Positions 11,183-23,317 are shown, numbered from the stretch's first letter. The stretch: 64,000 nucleotides of DNA from Patella vulgata (GCF_932274485.2 NC_065883.2:61485210-61549209), one strand, 5' to 3'. A program made the numbers and translations. Notes: generated by a model from the sequence alone, not told the origin.

Positions 11183-12640
11183 GCACCCGTTCGATCCTAT
11201 CCAGAGAACATACTTTGTTTGGTTTTCTCTGTTTTTACAATGTGCACAGTATGGATGTACTACAATGAAATACACTTGTTTAATCAAGGTGTAATTGTAA
11301 TGCAAGAAATTATGCCAGACAAATTAAATCCATAATTTTAATAATCTTTAAAATTCAAATTGATGGATTTATTGGTAATATATAATGTACAAAACTGTTT
11401 CTTTGGGGTTAAATGTTTTTGGTTTGTGTTTTATTTGATACTTGATACTTGATATACATATCAATCATAATATATTTCTTAACTATGAAATATTTCCATA
11501 ATAGAAACTCAAAATAATTCTCAGAATTAACTAAGAATTTTCAGAAAATTACATTTCTAACTATTTAAAGTATGCATAATTGGGGTTTATTAAATGCTAT
11601 GGCAGTATGCCATCCTCTAGAGAATGGAATTTGAATGAACAAGTACATTGTAAGTGAAGATGGGAAAAGTGTCATGACAAGTAAGAATTAAAAGGATAAT
11701 TTTAACAGAAAAGTATTAATATTGTATATTTTATTAATATTTTAATTATACATACAAGAAGAGTAATTTTGTTAGGAAACGTGTCAGTCTAACATATTTC
11801 TTGAGTTTTTCTGAAAGCAAAATATAAACATTTTGTTTAATTATTCAAATGAAAAGTACAAAAAAAAGCAATTGGGAATAGTAAATTATAAGCATGACAA
11901 AATATTTTTTTCAATTAATTTTCTGTTGGTATAACATATACATTTGATTTGATTTTTGACTTATTCTTTTGTTTCTTTTTTAAAATTTTGTTTTCTTTTT
12001 GCAGTTTTGATGGATGATAGAGAGGACTGGGTAAAATAAGATAATCTTTTCGGCATAAAGTAGTTTCTTCACTGAATGTCATTGTTGGTAGCGACCTAAT
12101 TTTTTTGAGCTAAAATTCCTATTTTCTTGGACAATCTTTCATATGATTGAGGATAGAGGAAAGCCATAACACACATTATATGATATGACTCACACAGAAA
12201 ACAAACCATAAAAATAATGTGCCATCCTCGTTAATAAATTATGTTAAGCATCTTGATTCCTTTGAGATAGATTTAGTGAATATTAAGATCTTTCTTCTCT
12301 TTGTCAAAAAATTTGAAGTAGACTTTTAGCCTTATAATGGCTTTTATGCCCAGATTTCTGTCTGTGTTATAGTTCTTTAATATTTTGTTCATTAGTCTTG
12401 ATATTGCTACAAGTATGGAATTATTTTCTTGATTATAATTTGAAAGAAAATTTTGCTCATCCTTTTAAATGGGGTATGGATATTATTGTCTGCAAGTAGA
12501 TTTATGCGAATCCAATGTTAGTTGCAATGAGTCTATGTAAGTCGGAATAATTTCTTGTCATTCATCAGCCTTTTATCATACTAAATCCATTATTTCCCAT
12601 AATCTCGAATAACGCCCATAATTTACTTCACGACAATGTC
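11183..12640. other. Unique, very AT-rich spacer
   Basis: Runs of A and T dominate. No gene, repeat family or RNA structure was recognised. Confidence 0.5.
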
Positions 12641-12650
12641 ACTAACTGTA

Positions 12651-12963
12651 GGTGTGTGTGTGTGTGTGTGGGGGGGGGGGGTAGATAGCCGATGGTTAGC
12701 GCGTGTGCGCACTGCATCATAAATTCTGCCAGTGAGTCAACTGGCGTGGTTTCGATTGCCCGTTTGTACGTGGCAAGGAGTAGGGTCGCCTGTTCAACCT
12801 CGTAGGTTTTCTCCGTTCATCCGGTTTTCTCCCACTGCTAATAAAGACCCCTGTTGAAATATTAAAATAAAATTGAACCCTGTGTTAGTCCTGAAATGAC
12901 CTAGTTTGTGTCGAGTGGACGATAAACCTCGTCTCTCTCTCCCCCATCTCTCTCTCTCTCTCT
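12651..12963 (+). mobile_element. SINE-B copy 3
   Basis: A (GT)n stretch runs into a G-run of about 12 at 12,670-12,682. Then come the tRNA-like head AGCCGATGGTTAGCGCG, the body and a (CT)n tail. The body has a small deletion around the CTACGCGCAAGCG block. A weak duplication, CTAACTGTA near 12,642 and CTAACTCTA at 12,964, flanks it. Confidence 0.88.
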
Positions 12964-13311
12964 CTAACTCTAAAGAAATGTTACTTGGTTGCAAACTAAT
13001 TTAAAAAACATGGCTTGTAAAATTCAGTAATTTTGTATTACCACACTGAAACCTCTTCTTTGAAACCTGTTTGAACTTTATTCAAAGATTGGATGTTGTG
13101 TTTTTTATATAATTTAACAATAATTTAGCTTAATAGTCTATTATAGAAATAAATCTCAAAATGAATATATTTTTAGAACTGTGCAACAACCAAATAAAAG
13201 AGAACCGATTATGGCTCTTTTCAGTTAGGGATGATGGTATAATAATTTGTTTAGTCTTTAAATGATGGTTTACAAGATGCACACTTGTATGGTTTCTGAT
13301 TTACGTGGTAA

Positions 13312-13749
13312 GGGGAATAACTCTCTTTATGAGTGGAGTTCAATCGTCGAGAATATCTGCGATTGGTCTCTGGTACACAAATCACGACAATTGCTCTATT
13401 TTTTTTCTTGGACGCAGTGGACTTTCTTTCTATTTTCTTTTAAATTTTTAAAAATGAATAAATACACAGGTTTACGGTTATGATCAACTATCTGGTTTTC
13501 GGTTTATTTTTTCTCGATTCTTTAGAATTATCAACATGTTAATGATGGTTAACAATCTCTTTCTGTTGTTACTTAGATAAAAGGAAAAAAATTGTGTTAG
13601 AAAATGTATGAGTTAATGTTGTTATAAAGTGTTTTACAAGGCGAAAACCATTCTGAAAATCGGGTTCCTTTAATACAATGAAACTTAATGGCTTAAATTT
13701 CAAATTGAAAAGCAGTAATAAATTAGTAATAGACAATATGGTGAAATTG
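13312..13749 (-). repeat. UR1 dispersed repeat, copy a
   Basis: The reverse complement of this segment matches 21,088-21,408 over about 320 bp and 23,318-23,430 over about 110 bp. Together they define an element of at least about 440 bp. One end is GGGGAATAACTCTCTTTAT. In element orientation it directly follows the 3' side of a SINE-B, as copy b does. No coding capacity or classification. Confidence 0.82.
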
Positions 13750-13751
13750 TC

Positions 13752-14175
13752 GATCATTTCGGGACTAACACATGGTTCAATTTTATTTCAATAAGGGTCT
13801 TTAGCGGTGGAAGGAAACCGGAGGACTCGGAAAAAACCCACGAGGTTGGACAGACGACCCTACTCCTTGTCACGTACAACCGGGCCCCAAGTTCACATTG
13901 CATTCTCAGACTTAAGTTAAGAATTTACTCAAAATTATTCGCCTCATTTTAACTAAAATATAGCCCCTTTATAAAATGTATCAAATACACCAATAAGAAA
14001 CCATGTGCAAAGTTTTGTGTTTCTGGATCAATGATATTTCTCACAAATTCTTAACTTAAGTCTGAGAATGCTTTGTGAACTCGGGGCCAGGAAATCGAGA
14101 TCACGTTAGTTGACTCAATGACAGATCTTATGATACAACGCGCACGCGCTAACCATTCGGCCATCCAACCCCCCT
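13752..14175 (-). mobile_element. SINE-B copy 4, interrupted by a family E MITE
   Basis: SINE-B sequence occupies 13,752-13,882 and resumes at 14,089-14,175, ending with the reversed tRNA-like head and a C run. The (CT)n tail and the terminal GGACGTTAAACC block are missing and UR1 sequence abuts instead. The interrupting segment is the MITE at 13,883-14,088. Confidence 0.9.
13883..14088 (+). mobile_element. MITE family E, copy 2, nested in SINE-B
   Basis: The inverted ends GGCCCCAAGTTCACATTGC and its reversed partner, ending GTGAACTCGGGGCC, are about 40 bp long and nearly identical. The interior matches copy 1 at 10,507-10,745. Insertion falls beside the B-box region of the SINE. The duplicated target is too short or too altered to read. 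Confidence 0.9.
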
Positions 14176-17100
14176 CTGTTTTACAAAATCACAACTTTAC
14201 TTATTTTGTAATTGCAATAAAACACTAGCGATTCTATGGAATACAATTATTGGAGTTTATTACAAGCTTCGTTTCAACAATGATTATCTTGTGTTGTTAA
14301 ACATAATAAATAAATAATAAATATTGTTTTGTGTTAAATTATATTTAATAATTGAATATCACGTGTTCAAGAGATGCACACAGTTCAAAATCAGAGGATA
14401 TACAGTTTTAAAAATCCTTCCCTTAATTCTGTTAGTTCGCTGTCAGCGTACATTTTGTCAGTTTTTAGGGTATATTTTCTTTAGTGTATAAATTGTCCAT
14501 TCCACAATTCGTTTACCAAATGACTACACATTTAAGAAGAAATTAGCTTGTTAAATAGAATACTTACAATTTTATTCATCATAATATTTAACATATTATT
14601 ATTCACCCCATTTTTTTCATATCAATATCTCGAGATATTGCGCGAGATGTATCAGGGGAAGTAAATCTATTTTACCTGGCTGACTTACTCACCATTGATT
14701 GTCAATACATAGTGATATAATGGCGGCTTCATATTCAATTGTATGTTGATATGACTTTTAATATTTGAACGTTTTAAAAGATATTATATTTCTGAATGTC
14801 CAATTAATGTATACCGTGGAATGGTCAGTCACTTGTAAGGAAATTTTCTTAATTAATGTAACTTTCAAGATTAATATTTCAAATATTTCACTTTTTATTT
14901 TTAATGATACATCTGGATAATACACGAATAATTTCTCAAATGATAATCAATCTATTCTCTAATGTGAATTCTAACTATTCGTGTGCTCAGGAAATACTTT
15001 TGTTATAAACCGACCCCTTAAACGCATTAAGGGAGACAACTACATTTAAGCTCAATAAGACACAAGATGCTGGCGATCATAGCCTCGGTAAAAGTCATTC
15101 AGAGACCTACTAATATTCTTGACTTCGGATATTCTCGTGTTTATAAAATAGAAGCTTTAACAAAAAGTTCTTGCCAGATTTGTTTTTCGGCTTTGCGGCT
15201 TTAATAATTGTGGCATAATGAAGAATTCTACAAAGGTCCAATCTACATTCAGAATTTCATTCTTCATTACATTTAAACTTTAAAGGTTATACATTAGAAT
15301 CTAGCAAAATTTCGAAATTTTAAATTGCAAATTGTATTTATTAATTAGAGCTTGTGAACATGGCATATACAATCTTCTGAAAGGAAAATTTAATTAAATA
15401 AATTCGTGAATTGTTCATTCTATATCATTATTTAGACATACCAAACACTTTCTAGGACTCTTTGCTGGTGACTTGGCAAAATCTCTACGACGTTTCAATA
15501 TTGCTAAAATAAAAACTATAATTCGTTATTCTGAGATAAATATCGGGTTGTTTAAAATTTGGGTTTTTATTTTCATTTCATTACACGAAACGATTTACTA
15601 GCATATCATTCAGAAAACAGCCAATGGGTAAACCTTATATGCAGATTGATAAACCAAACCCATTAAAAAATAGAGCAAATAATTAGCATGGAAGCAAACG
15701 GACCGTTTACATTTGTGGGAATCAAGAATTCATATTACAATAGATAAAGCCATGTTTGAAAGGTGGAGGTCACTACCAATATTTAAAGGGCACAGGGAAA
15801 TACTATGTAACATTAACTTGTATCAGAAACAAACTATACATACGTTAGGTCCGGTCCTATGTTAGCCGGTTGTTCCCATACAACCCCCCCCCCCCCACAC
15901 CATCCCCACGAGGGTCAATAAAGTTATTAGAAAAATGTACGAGTTACCACATCATAAGACGTGATATGACTATATAGTTACAGTACGGATTTTCAAATAA
16001 GTTTGTATGTAAATTTGAGATAAATTTTCAAAACCAATGCTAAAATGTGGACGTCTTAATGTACCGGGCATAGAAATATTTTAGTGGTTTTGAAATGATT
16101 TAACGAACGCTCGATGAAAAGATCTAACTAAACTGACCAGAACTTGGATTTTGAATATTATATAAAATTAATGTACTTGGTGGAAGTGATAATGGCTATT
16201 TGATTAATGACTAGGACTGAACGAATTTCAAACAGTCAAGGGAACAATACTTTAATGTAAAAGTATAAAGTTATTTTGAATATGATATATACACTTCATT
16301 TTATGGTGAGAGTAGTAATGTCTCTTTAATTGGTGTCTGAGACTGAACGAATTTCGAACATTTAATGAACAAAACTGCAATACAAAATTTTAAAATGATA
16401 CCAATACGTCATTGAAAATTTATATCTGTATTACAAATTGACGTAATACGTCACTAACAAAAGTATTTAATTTTTCAAATTCTATTACTTTAACTGCATT
16501 TTCCAGAAAAGAAACGAGCATATTCAAATGACTCATAGTCAAGTTTAAAAGCAAATAAAGTATGCATACAGTCGTTTTGAAGAGTGTAGTCTAACGGTCC
16601 TTTGTTACAAAAAAAAAGTCTTTCAATTGTTTTAAATTTTTTACAGACAACAAAGGCAATTGCATCACCGCCTATCTTTCAATCCAATTTTAAAATTGTG
16701 TTTTACAGGTTTATCTGAGACGCTCAGGAGACAAAAGATGATGGTGAAAGAGGAGAAGAAAAAAGTTACAATTAGATACGAGAAAACCCAATTACAGCAC
16801 ATAAAATTACACGAGGATTTTTCATCAAGCTTCGGTAAATTGCAATTATTATAGAGGCAACACCGCGTAAAAATATTCGCGCTGGCGTCTTCTATCTCTG
16901 CTAATGAAGTGACAAGACTGTGTTATTTATCCCCTTGTTCCCGTTTGCTTGATTTAAACCTCGTCCTATGCTATTGGATCCCGTCAACATAAACCAAACA
17001 TTCGGATCTCCGTTTGAAAAGAAAATTCTGATTTAAACCCTCAACCCCTTAATTTCTTTGTCTCAACCCGTCTTCCTATCAGACGAATTAAAAGGCGGAG

Positions 17101-17523
17101 CTTTCTAGCAAAAAAAAGTATCTGTTTTATGACCGATGAAAAAGAGAACCCAATGCATCTTCAAGACTTTTTAATGAATATTGTTTTTTTTTAACCATGA
17201 AATCAAATCTTTAATCTGACACTATCATTTCATTTGCTTCATATCATCTAGACTTTAATGGAAATAAAATGAAAGCACCTGATTCTGTGATTTGTTAAAT
17301 ATTGTCTAATGAATACAAAGCATCAAATATAGAATTAATTATTTCCCTTTAATAACTAACGTCTACGTATATATTAAAGAGACATTGTGTTGACGTTTGA
17401 CTTCCATTTTATGAAAAACTGCTAGGTTTCATGTACAATAACAAAAAAAGAGAGACTATATTAAATTTTCTGTTTTGTGGACTAGTTATCTGTAGCTCAC
17501 AGCGACCTATTATTAAGGGTATC
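14176..17523. other. Unique spacer of 3.3 kb, no gene seen
   Basis: Mostly AT-rich. A GGGAGACAACT motif occurs near 15,028 and a C run near 15,884-15,897. A less AT-rich patch at about 16,860-17,100 has no recognisable coding content. A 64-codon frame at 16,660-16,854 is Lys-rich with no family match. Confidence 0.5.
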
Positions 17524-17690
17524 GTATATACCATTGGTAGCACGTTAAGGATGCCTGACATTTGAAAATCGCAATTAAAGTAGACCTTAGCACCTGTGTC
17601 ATGGCAAATTGACCCCCATGCCACATTGTAATTTTGTACGGCACATGCCTGTCTTTAATAGCCCGGTTGTGTAGGATAAATTCAAACCAC
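17524..17690 (+). mobile_element. SINE-A remnant, heavily diverged
   Basis: The order of weakly matching blocks is that of the 3' half of SINE-A: an ATTGGTAGCACGTTAAGGAT block, the CGCAATTAAAGTAGACC block, then GGCACATGCCTGTCTTTAAT. No tail is left. This is a low-identity match made by eye. Confidence 0.5.
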
Positions 17691-17902
17691 TTATATCATA
17701 CATTATGCATTACAATGACTTGATATTTAGTCAAAATATAGTTGGTGGGCAATACAGAAAAACGATACAAAATTTGTATTGAAAATTGAAAATAAAATCG
17801 GAAGGTATCGCGACATTATTTTCTGAGTGAACTGATGAGCCATGTTAGACAGGCATACAGGGAACTGATTTTGTCGATTTCAAAATGTCATGCGATCATT
17901 AT

Positions 17903-18120
17903 CGTGCCCCCACTGGTATACATGTGACAGCGATTTTTAGGTCAATCCGAACGACTAGACTATTTTCCTTGTCAGGCCCTCGGTTCTGCAACGCCCGCCT
18001 TGCAACACTGACAAGAGGAACCGGACTGGAAAATTCCGAGGCACTTCCTGGGCCAACACCGGCTCCGAAACCTTGAGCGCGTTGTCAATGAGCCAGCACC
18101 GTAATCGCCGAGCCACCGCC
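17903..18120 (-). mobile_element. SINE-A-related element with a variant tRNA head
   Basis: The + strand shows the block CCGAACGACTAGAC, then CTTGTCAGGCCCTCGGTTCT, ending in a head that reads GGTGGCTCGGCGATTACGG on the minus strand. The head differs clearly from the reference SINE-A head while the body matches, so this may be a subfamily. It contains a short internal duplication near CCCGCCTTGCAACAC. Confidence 0.7.
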
Positions 18121-18565
18121 AATCCCACAAAATTATAAATCATAAGAACTGTGAACTCGGGGAGGGCAAAACCACACGAGCTAAACTTTAAAGAACACAA
18201 TTCTGAAACAAGGTGTTTTATCATAAAATAAAATTATGCTGATAGTTAACAATAACACTGCAAGTCAAATATTGAATTCCAATAAATTTCTTTTTTGAAA
18301 ATGTGTTCAGGTGGAAAAGGGTTATTCTTAATTAAAGGTGATAGTCCACCTATTTATATATCACAATATCAGCTATGTAATCATGACAAAAACTAAAATC
18401 AGCTTTACAAAAAATAATAGCTAGAATTACAAACTAAATTGATATTGTGTTCCTGGTGTCATAGGAGGGACCAGAATTAAGATTTGTAAAAGGCAGTCTT
18501 GACAAATATTTATTTTTTATTTTTTTGAAAATTTTGATGACGTCATAAAAGCATTGTTTAATTAA

Positions 18566-18961
18566 ACATACATTATGCAAGAGCTAAATCTGCGTATTGC
18601 AGTCTTTCTTTAGGCCTGAAATGTTATCTAAATTATTAATTAGACATTAATTGACTTATCCAGACCATAATCAACTCTCGTCAACACTAGCCTGCCATAT
18701 TTACTGGATTAGGATCCGATTGCTGCTCTACGCTCATTCATGATTAAATCAAGAAATGGATTATCGAGACTATGTATTTTATCGTACCGACTTTAGTAAT
18801 GATGATCGAGGCTAGGCCCAAAATAAATTCAATCGCTAAATTCTAGGTTCAGAGTGGATCAATTTGACTGAAATTTTCAGCAAATTCCCTTTACATTATC
18901 CAGTTTTTAACTATTATAGCGAGAACTGCCAGCTTTTTATCTAATCTCCCATAATGTATCT
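18566..18961 (+). mobile_element. TTAA-flanked MITE, family C, copy 3
   Basis: About 396 bp between TTAA at 18,562-18,565 and 18,962-18,965. The left end reads ACATACATTATGCAAGAGC; the right end, reversed, begins AGATACATTATGGGAGATT. It is nearly collinear with the copy at 6,814-7,195. No coding capacity. Confidence 0.92.
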
Positions 18962-19208
18962 TTAAGAGTGACTTTTCATGAATGTGGATGGATGCAGCTA
19001 TCATCAGTATCTATTATTTGCATAGAAACATATATAAAATCTTCTTTGAAATTCCATTAGTGATTGTTTCTGTTTGACATCAAACAATGGGAACAGTACC
19101 CAAAAGAAGCCCTGTAGTCTCTTAGATGATTAACCTTTGTTTCCTACTAAAAATCTTAGTTGGTGAATAAGAAAATGAACACTGAAGTAATATAAGTAGG
19201 CACGTTAA

Positions 19209-19702
19209 AGATACATTAGTTAAGAGTGTTATAAAGAGTTGGCCATTCTTGTTATAATAATTCAAAAATAGATGATAAAAAAAGAAAATGTTGAAGATTT
19301 CAGTAAAATTACTTTGTTCTGAACGGAATTGTCATTGTTGGAAGTTTGGACTAGACATAGGCACCGTCTATGAGAATTGGCGATCGTTTGATTGACAGAC
19401 GATAACTCCACCCACATATTCTCGATTATCAAGTAACATGCTCAGTGGCTATGATAGGCTCGCTTGTCAGGCTCTCATAACCAGTTTCCGGTAGTGACAT
19501 CAGCGACTAGCGGTATATACAAGCTAGCTTGGTTCGCCATTTATTGATTTAATTTTAAATGGACGACTGTTTAAATCCAAACTGTATCCAAGTCATCCGT
19601 GGATCTACAGAGTTGATTTTGAACTAATTAATATTTTCTATAATCTCTAAAGCCTAAATAAAGACTTGCAATAGGCAGATTTAGCTCTTGCATAATGTAT
19701 TT
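19209..19702 (-). mobile_element. TTAA-flanked MITE, family C, copy 4 (long variant)
   Basis: The element lies between TTAA at 19,205-19,208 and 19,703-19,706 in reverse orientation, ending with the head TTAGCTCTTGCATAATGTAT. At about 494 bp it is roughly 100 bp longer than copies 2 and 3. The extra sequence is central, around 19,400-19,560, and has no match elsewhere in the window. Confidence 0.87.
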
Positions 19703-19720
19703 TTAATAAGTGAATGATAG

Positions 19721-19929
19721 TGTTTAGTCGATCGGATATAATGAAACACCGAGGTCCCGTGTACACATTGGCATGTACGTAAAAGAACTATTGGTAGATG
19801 GAATTCGAAATAAAAGTAGATCGTTATTAACCAAAATTTCTCTAATAGCACACTATATGGCATAAGTCAGTTTTCATTGGCCCAGTCGGTATAGAAAAGC
19901 AGGACGACAAACCCCATTTTATTTTATTT
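19721..19929 (+). mobile_element. SINE-A copy, 5'-truncated
   Basis: It starts within the body at TTTAGTCGATCGGAT and runs through CGAGGTCCCGTGTACACATT to a worn tail ACAAACCCCATTTTATTTT. It begins only about 15 bp after the family C copy ends. Confidence 0.82.
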
Positions 19930-20363
19930 AATAATTAAAGTTATAAAAACTATTATAATTGTTAAAGCCATTCATTATCGTCGGGATGTTGAAATATTAC
20001 ACTCGTAAGGTAGTATATTCTTCAATTCTTCCTATAAGAATTATACAGGAAGGAAATGTACGACCAGTTTAAACCAAAGAGGAGACTCATCGAATATAAA
20101 GGCCATACGTAATTTTTGTCAGAGTTATGGCCCTTTGTCTATTAAACCTTGTTTAATTTTGGATGGACTCATTATTCACGAGGACCTCAAATATTTAAAA
20201 CTGTAAACTGTTTAAGTATATCCCAACCATTATTTTAACACACTGTCTTAAGACTTTAGACTTAATCCAAGAAGTCATTGACTTCCTTATATGCATACAC
20301 GTTTTCAGTAAATCATTAACAATAATATTTAGTTTTATAGACTGGAGAGAAACTAGATCAACC

Positions 20364-20364
<1 letters not shown>

Positions 20365-20405
<41 letters not shown>

Positions 20406-20412
20406 GGGGGGG
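20365..20412. repeat. (GA)n microsatellite followed by a G-run
   Basis: About 38 bp of alternating GA are followed by a run of eight or nine G. The following AACGCC leaves open that this is a scrap of a reversed SINE-B tail. Confidence 0.75.
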
Positions 20413-20908
20413 AACGCCTTGTTTTGTTAATGATTGACCAATCCTTAATTTTAAGCGAAGGTATGCGTGTGTTACAAACACCGCAACAAGGAAGAAAGGT
20501 GAATATTTTGTTTCCTGATTGTATCACATAAGGATTTCTCGAATTCAACTAAAATATAAATTCCTGTTTGTGCTCAAACTTTCAATATTAACATGGCACC
20601 GCAACACTTTATTAGCTATCTTAATTCAGGCGTGGTATTGGGTGTTCTGTAACAGAGAACATACCAAGCCTCATACTAAATAGAAAAGATGTCCAGAATT
20701 TAAAATAAAAGATTAGAAGAGCCATTTTCTTAGAAACATAAATTACACTCGCGCAATTAACTTTTGAAATCAGAAACACAGTCCTTTTAATGAATAGATG
20801 GCTTGAATAAATGTTTATCTACTAGACTATTGTGCCTTATATAAGCTAGACTCTATGTCGTGTTTTACTTTGTAATCTGACGCTTTTCACCTTCCCTACT
20901 TTGTAAAC

Positions 20909-20956
20909 AGGGGCCTGTTTCACGAAATTTTAACTAAGATAAAAATCCAAATCTCA
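20909..20956 (+). mobile_element. Possible partial MITE end related to family E
   Basis: GGGGCCTGTTTCACGAAATT resembles, but does not match, the family E end GGCCCCGAGTTCACAAAG. No opposite end is visible, and the segment joins directly to a truncated SINE-B. Confidence 0.35.
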
Positions 20957-21087
20957 CTGCTAAAGACCCCTACGCGAAGCGAATTATTGAAATAAAGTTG
21001 AAACGTGTGTTAGTCCCGCCGAAATGACCTAGTTTGTGTCGAGTGGACGTTACCCCCTCTCTCTCTCTCTCCCTCTCTCTCTCTCTC
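20957..21087 (+). mobile_element. SINE-B copy 5, 5'-truncated, tail invaded by UR1
   Basis: The sequence starts at CTGCTAAAGACCCCTACGCG and runs through the body to a (CT)n tail at about 21,057-21,087. The tRNA-like head is missing. The (CT)n tract is interrupted by UR1 and resumes at 21,409. Confidence 0.85.
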
Positions 21088-21408
21088 TTGTAAAACAGTT
21101 TATAACAACATTAACTCATACATTTTTAAGACATATTTTTTCCTTTTATCTAAGTGACAACAGAAAGAGATTGTTCATCATCATTAACATGTTGGTAATT
21201 CTAGAGAATCGAGTAAAATAAACCGAAAACGAGATAGTTGATCATGACCGTAAACTTGTGTATTTATTCATTTTTAAAATTTTAAAAGAAAATGGAAACA
21301 AAGTCCACTGCGTCCGAGAAAATAAACAGAGCAATTGATGTATGTACCAGGCACCAATCGCAGATATTCTCGACTATTGAACTCCACTCATAAAGAGAGT
21401 TATTCCTA
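21088..21408 (+). repeat. UR1 dispersed repeat, copy b
   Basis: This is the reverse-complement partner of 13,312-13,640. It carries TTAACTCATACATTTTTAAG, CAACAGAAAGAGATTGTT and TCCACTGCGTCCGAGAAAAT, and ends CATAAAGAGAGTTATTCCTA. (CT)n on both sides suggests insertion into the SINE-B tail. Confidence 0.85.
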
Positions 21409-21442
21409 CTCTCCTCTCTCTATCTCTCTCTCTCTCTCTCTC
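21409..21442. repeat. (CT)n tract
   Basis: This is an imperfect CT microsatellite directly after UR1 copy b and probably the far half of the SINE-B tail. Confidence 0.85.
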
Positions 21443-22904
21443 TGTTCCTTACTTTGTAAGCTAACCCTTTGACGTGTTTCTTAATTTGTAATCTGGAATC
21501 CTTAATTTTTGAGCTAGACCTCGCTATGTGCCATAATTTGAAAGCTACAGTTTGTCATGTGCCTCAATTTGAAAGTGTGCCTTGATTTGAAAGCTACATT
21601 TTGTCATGCCAGAAAAGTAACACAAATTAATTCCGTATCAAATTCTTTGTTCTTCAAAATCTGCATTGCATCAAATGTAAATCATATTACTTTACCTGCT
21701 AATTGAATAATCTACTACAATGTATTAATCTTATAATCCTCAAACCTAATCTAGTAAGCTCTTTTAAGCACCGCGTTCAGAAATAAAATGGCCAACTAAC
21801 TATCCTGTTATACCCAGTATCTTAATATGTTTATTCTTGCAACATAACCTTTATTATTTCTTTGTGAAAACTTACCCTGTGTAATGGCGAACTCTATTTG
21901 AATGTTCCCCATTACATACCAGTATAACGAACATAACCATCTCTTTGATGTTCCCGTAATATTTAAATTACCCTTGTTCGTAACGCCTGGTCCCTTTCAC
22001 AACACTCCCCAACCGATTAAATTAGGAAAACTATAATAAAAAATAAATCGCTAAAATCAGCCTCATGGTTAGGGGAAAAAAACTTGCTTTGAAGTTTGCA
22101 CATTAGCTGTCCCTCAACAAATGTGCCTAATAGAATATTACTCATGTATGGGGCTGTAAAACAATTTTCTTGGGTTGCATGAATAGGCGACCGAAGAGTT
22201 TTATTGGGGTGTCGATCACGTTTCTGAAGGGGGCTGCGAGTTTTATTGGGGATATTTGCAGATGTACGGCGGGTCTCTAACCCCGGATTGGTCAAGGGCG
22301 GCTTTATTAGTAAGCGTGGCCAGTCAATGGTAGTAATTAAAATGAGGTAGATGGTAATTTGGGAGGATTAGCCGATCAATAGATTGAACGAGATCAATAC
22401 GGGTCGTGAATGGGGTCAAATCAATTACAGACATTGGTAAAATGGTCGTATCTTATTGACCCCACCATCTAAATCACCGCCTTAGATTTGATATCTGACA
22501 AGCACTCAGTGTTATGGCTTGTTCCGGCGTGTGATGCGGACAAATCCAACCTTAAATTAAAATCTCTCACTAAATATAGTCATGATATCTATATTAGCCT
22601 GATTAATCCAAATTTCCTAGGACCAATCTTTTTAAAAATCGCACCTCCTGCCCTACTGTCTGTAGTGATTGTTCCGGAAAGTGGATTGTCTTTGATGGTT
22701 TTCAGATGTCCTATGGTTTAATTCAATTACTTGGGTTAAGCATCCAAGTTATTCCAATAGAATATAACTTGTCTTGATCCTATCTTCCGATATTAGACTC
22801 TAAAACATGTCAATTGAAAGACAAAATCTTTATTTAAACTACCCAAAGCATCTTCAACATATCTGCCGGTAGATATCCATTAAATTTTAAAGAAAATGAT
22901 GGTA
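21443..22904. other. Unique sequence with a less AT-rich patch at 22.1-22.7 kb
   Basis: No gene was recognised. At about 22,195-22,260 the phrase GTTTTATTGGGG occurs twice, about 40 bp apart, and the patch to 22,480 is free of repeats with mixed composition. It could be regulatory, but nothing here proves it. Confidence 0.4.
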
Positions 22905-23097
22905 TATTAACTACCAGAATGAGTGTATCGGGATATTTTATATTTAACCTAACAATACATAATTTATATCTTGTAATACGGACCACTAATAAGGGAGACA
23001 GGCTGGGACATCCAGAGGAACTTTTATCAGCCAAAATCAGGATCGAAATAGGTACCTCTTGCTTAGTGTGCCAGCACCACACCCACTGTGCCACAAT
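22905..23097 (-). mobile_element. Third tRNA-headed SINE, single copy
   Basis: Read on the minus strand from 23,097, the head GTGGCACAGTGGGTGTGG fits the A-box consensus, and TATTTCGATCCTG is B-box-like about 45 bp further on. The body that follows matches neither SINE-A nor SINE-B. The 3' end is not obvious, so the lower boundary is approximate. Confidence 0.6.
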
Positions 23098-23214
23098 TCT
23101 ATGAAATACAATTAATGTGTATTATTGAGCGAAGCCCTGACAACAGTTCTTTAGTCTTATCACCCAGTAATAAATTGTAATTGCATTCCCAAAGAAGTGT
23201 GTACTGCCTATATT

Positions 23215-23283
23215 GCGCGTCTTTTATTTTAAATCTTATATTATGGCGCGTCTTTTATTTTAAATCTTATATTATGGCGCGTC
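23215..23283. repeat. Tandem repeat, 31 bp unit, about 2.2 copies
   Basis: GCGCGTCTTTTATTTTAAAT begins at 23,215 and 23,246, and a third partial unit starts at 23,277. Confidence 0.92.
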
Positions 23284-23317
23284 ATTTGTCTACCTACACA
23301 AACTTATTGGACAAAAT

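Noticed and set aside
10940-11305. 121-codon minus-strand frame with an internal 27-residue repeat
   Set aside because: The repeat comes from an exact 81 bp tandem duplication. The remaining residues have no family match.
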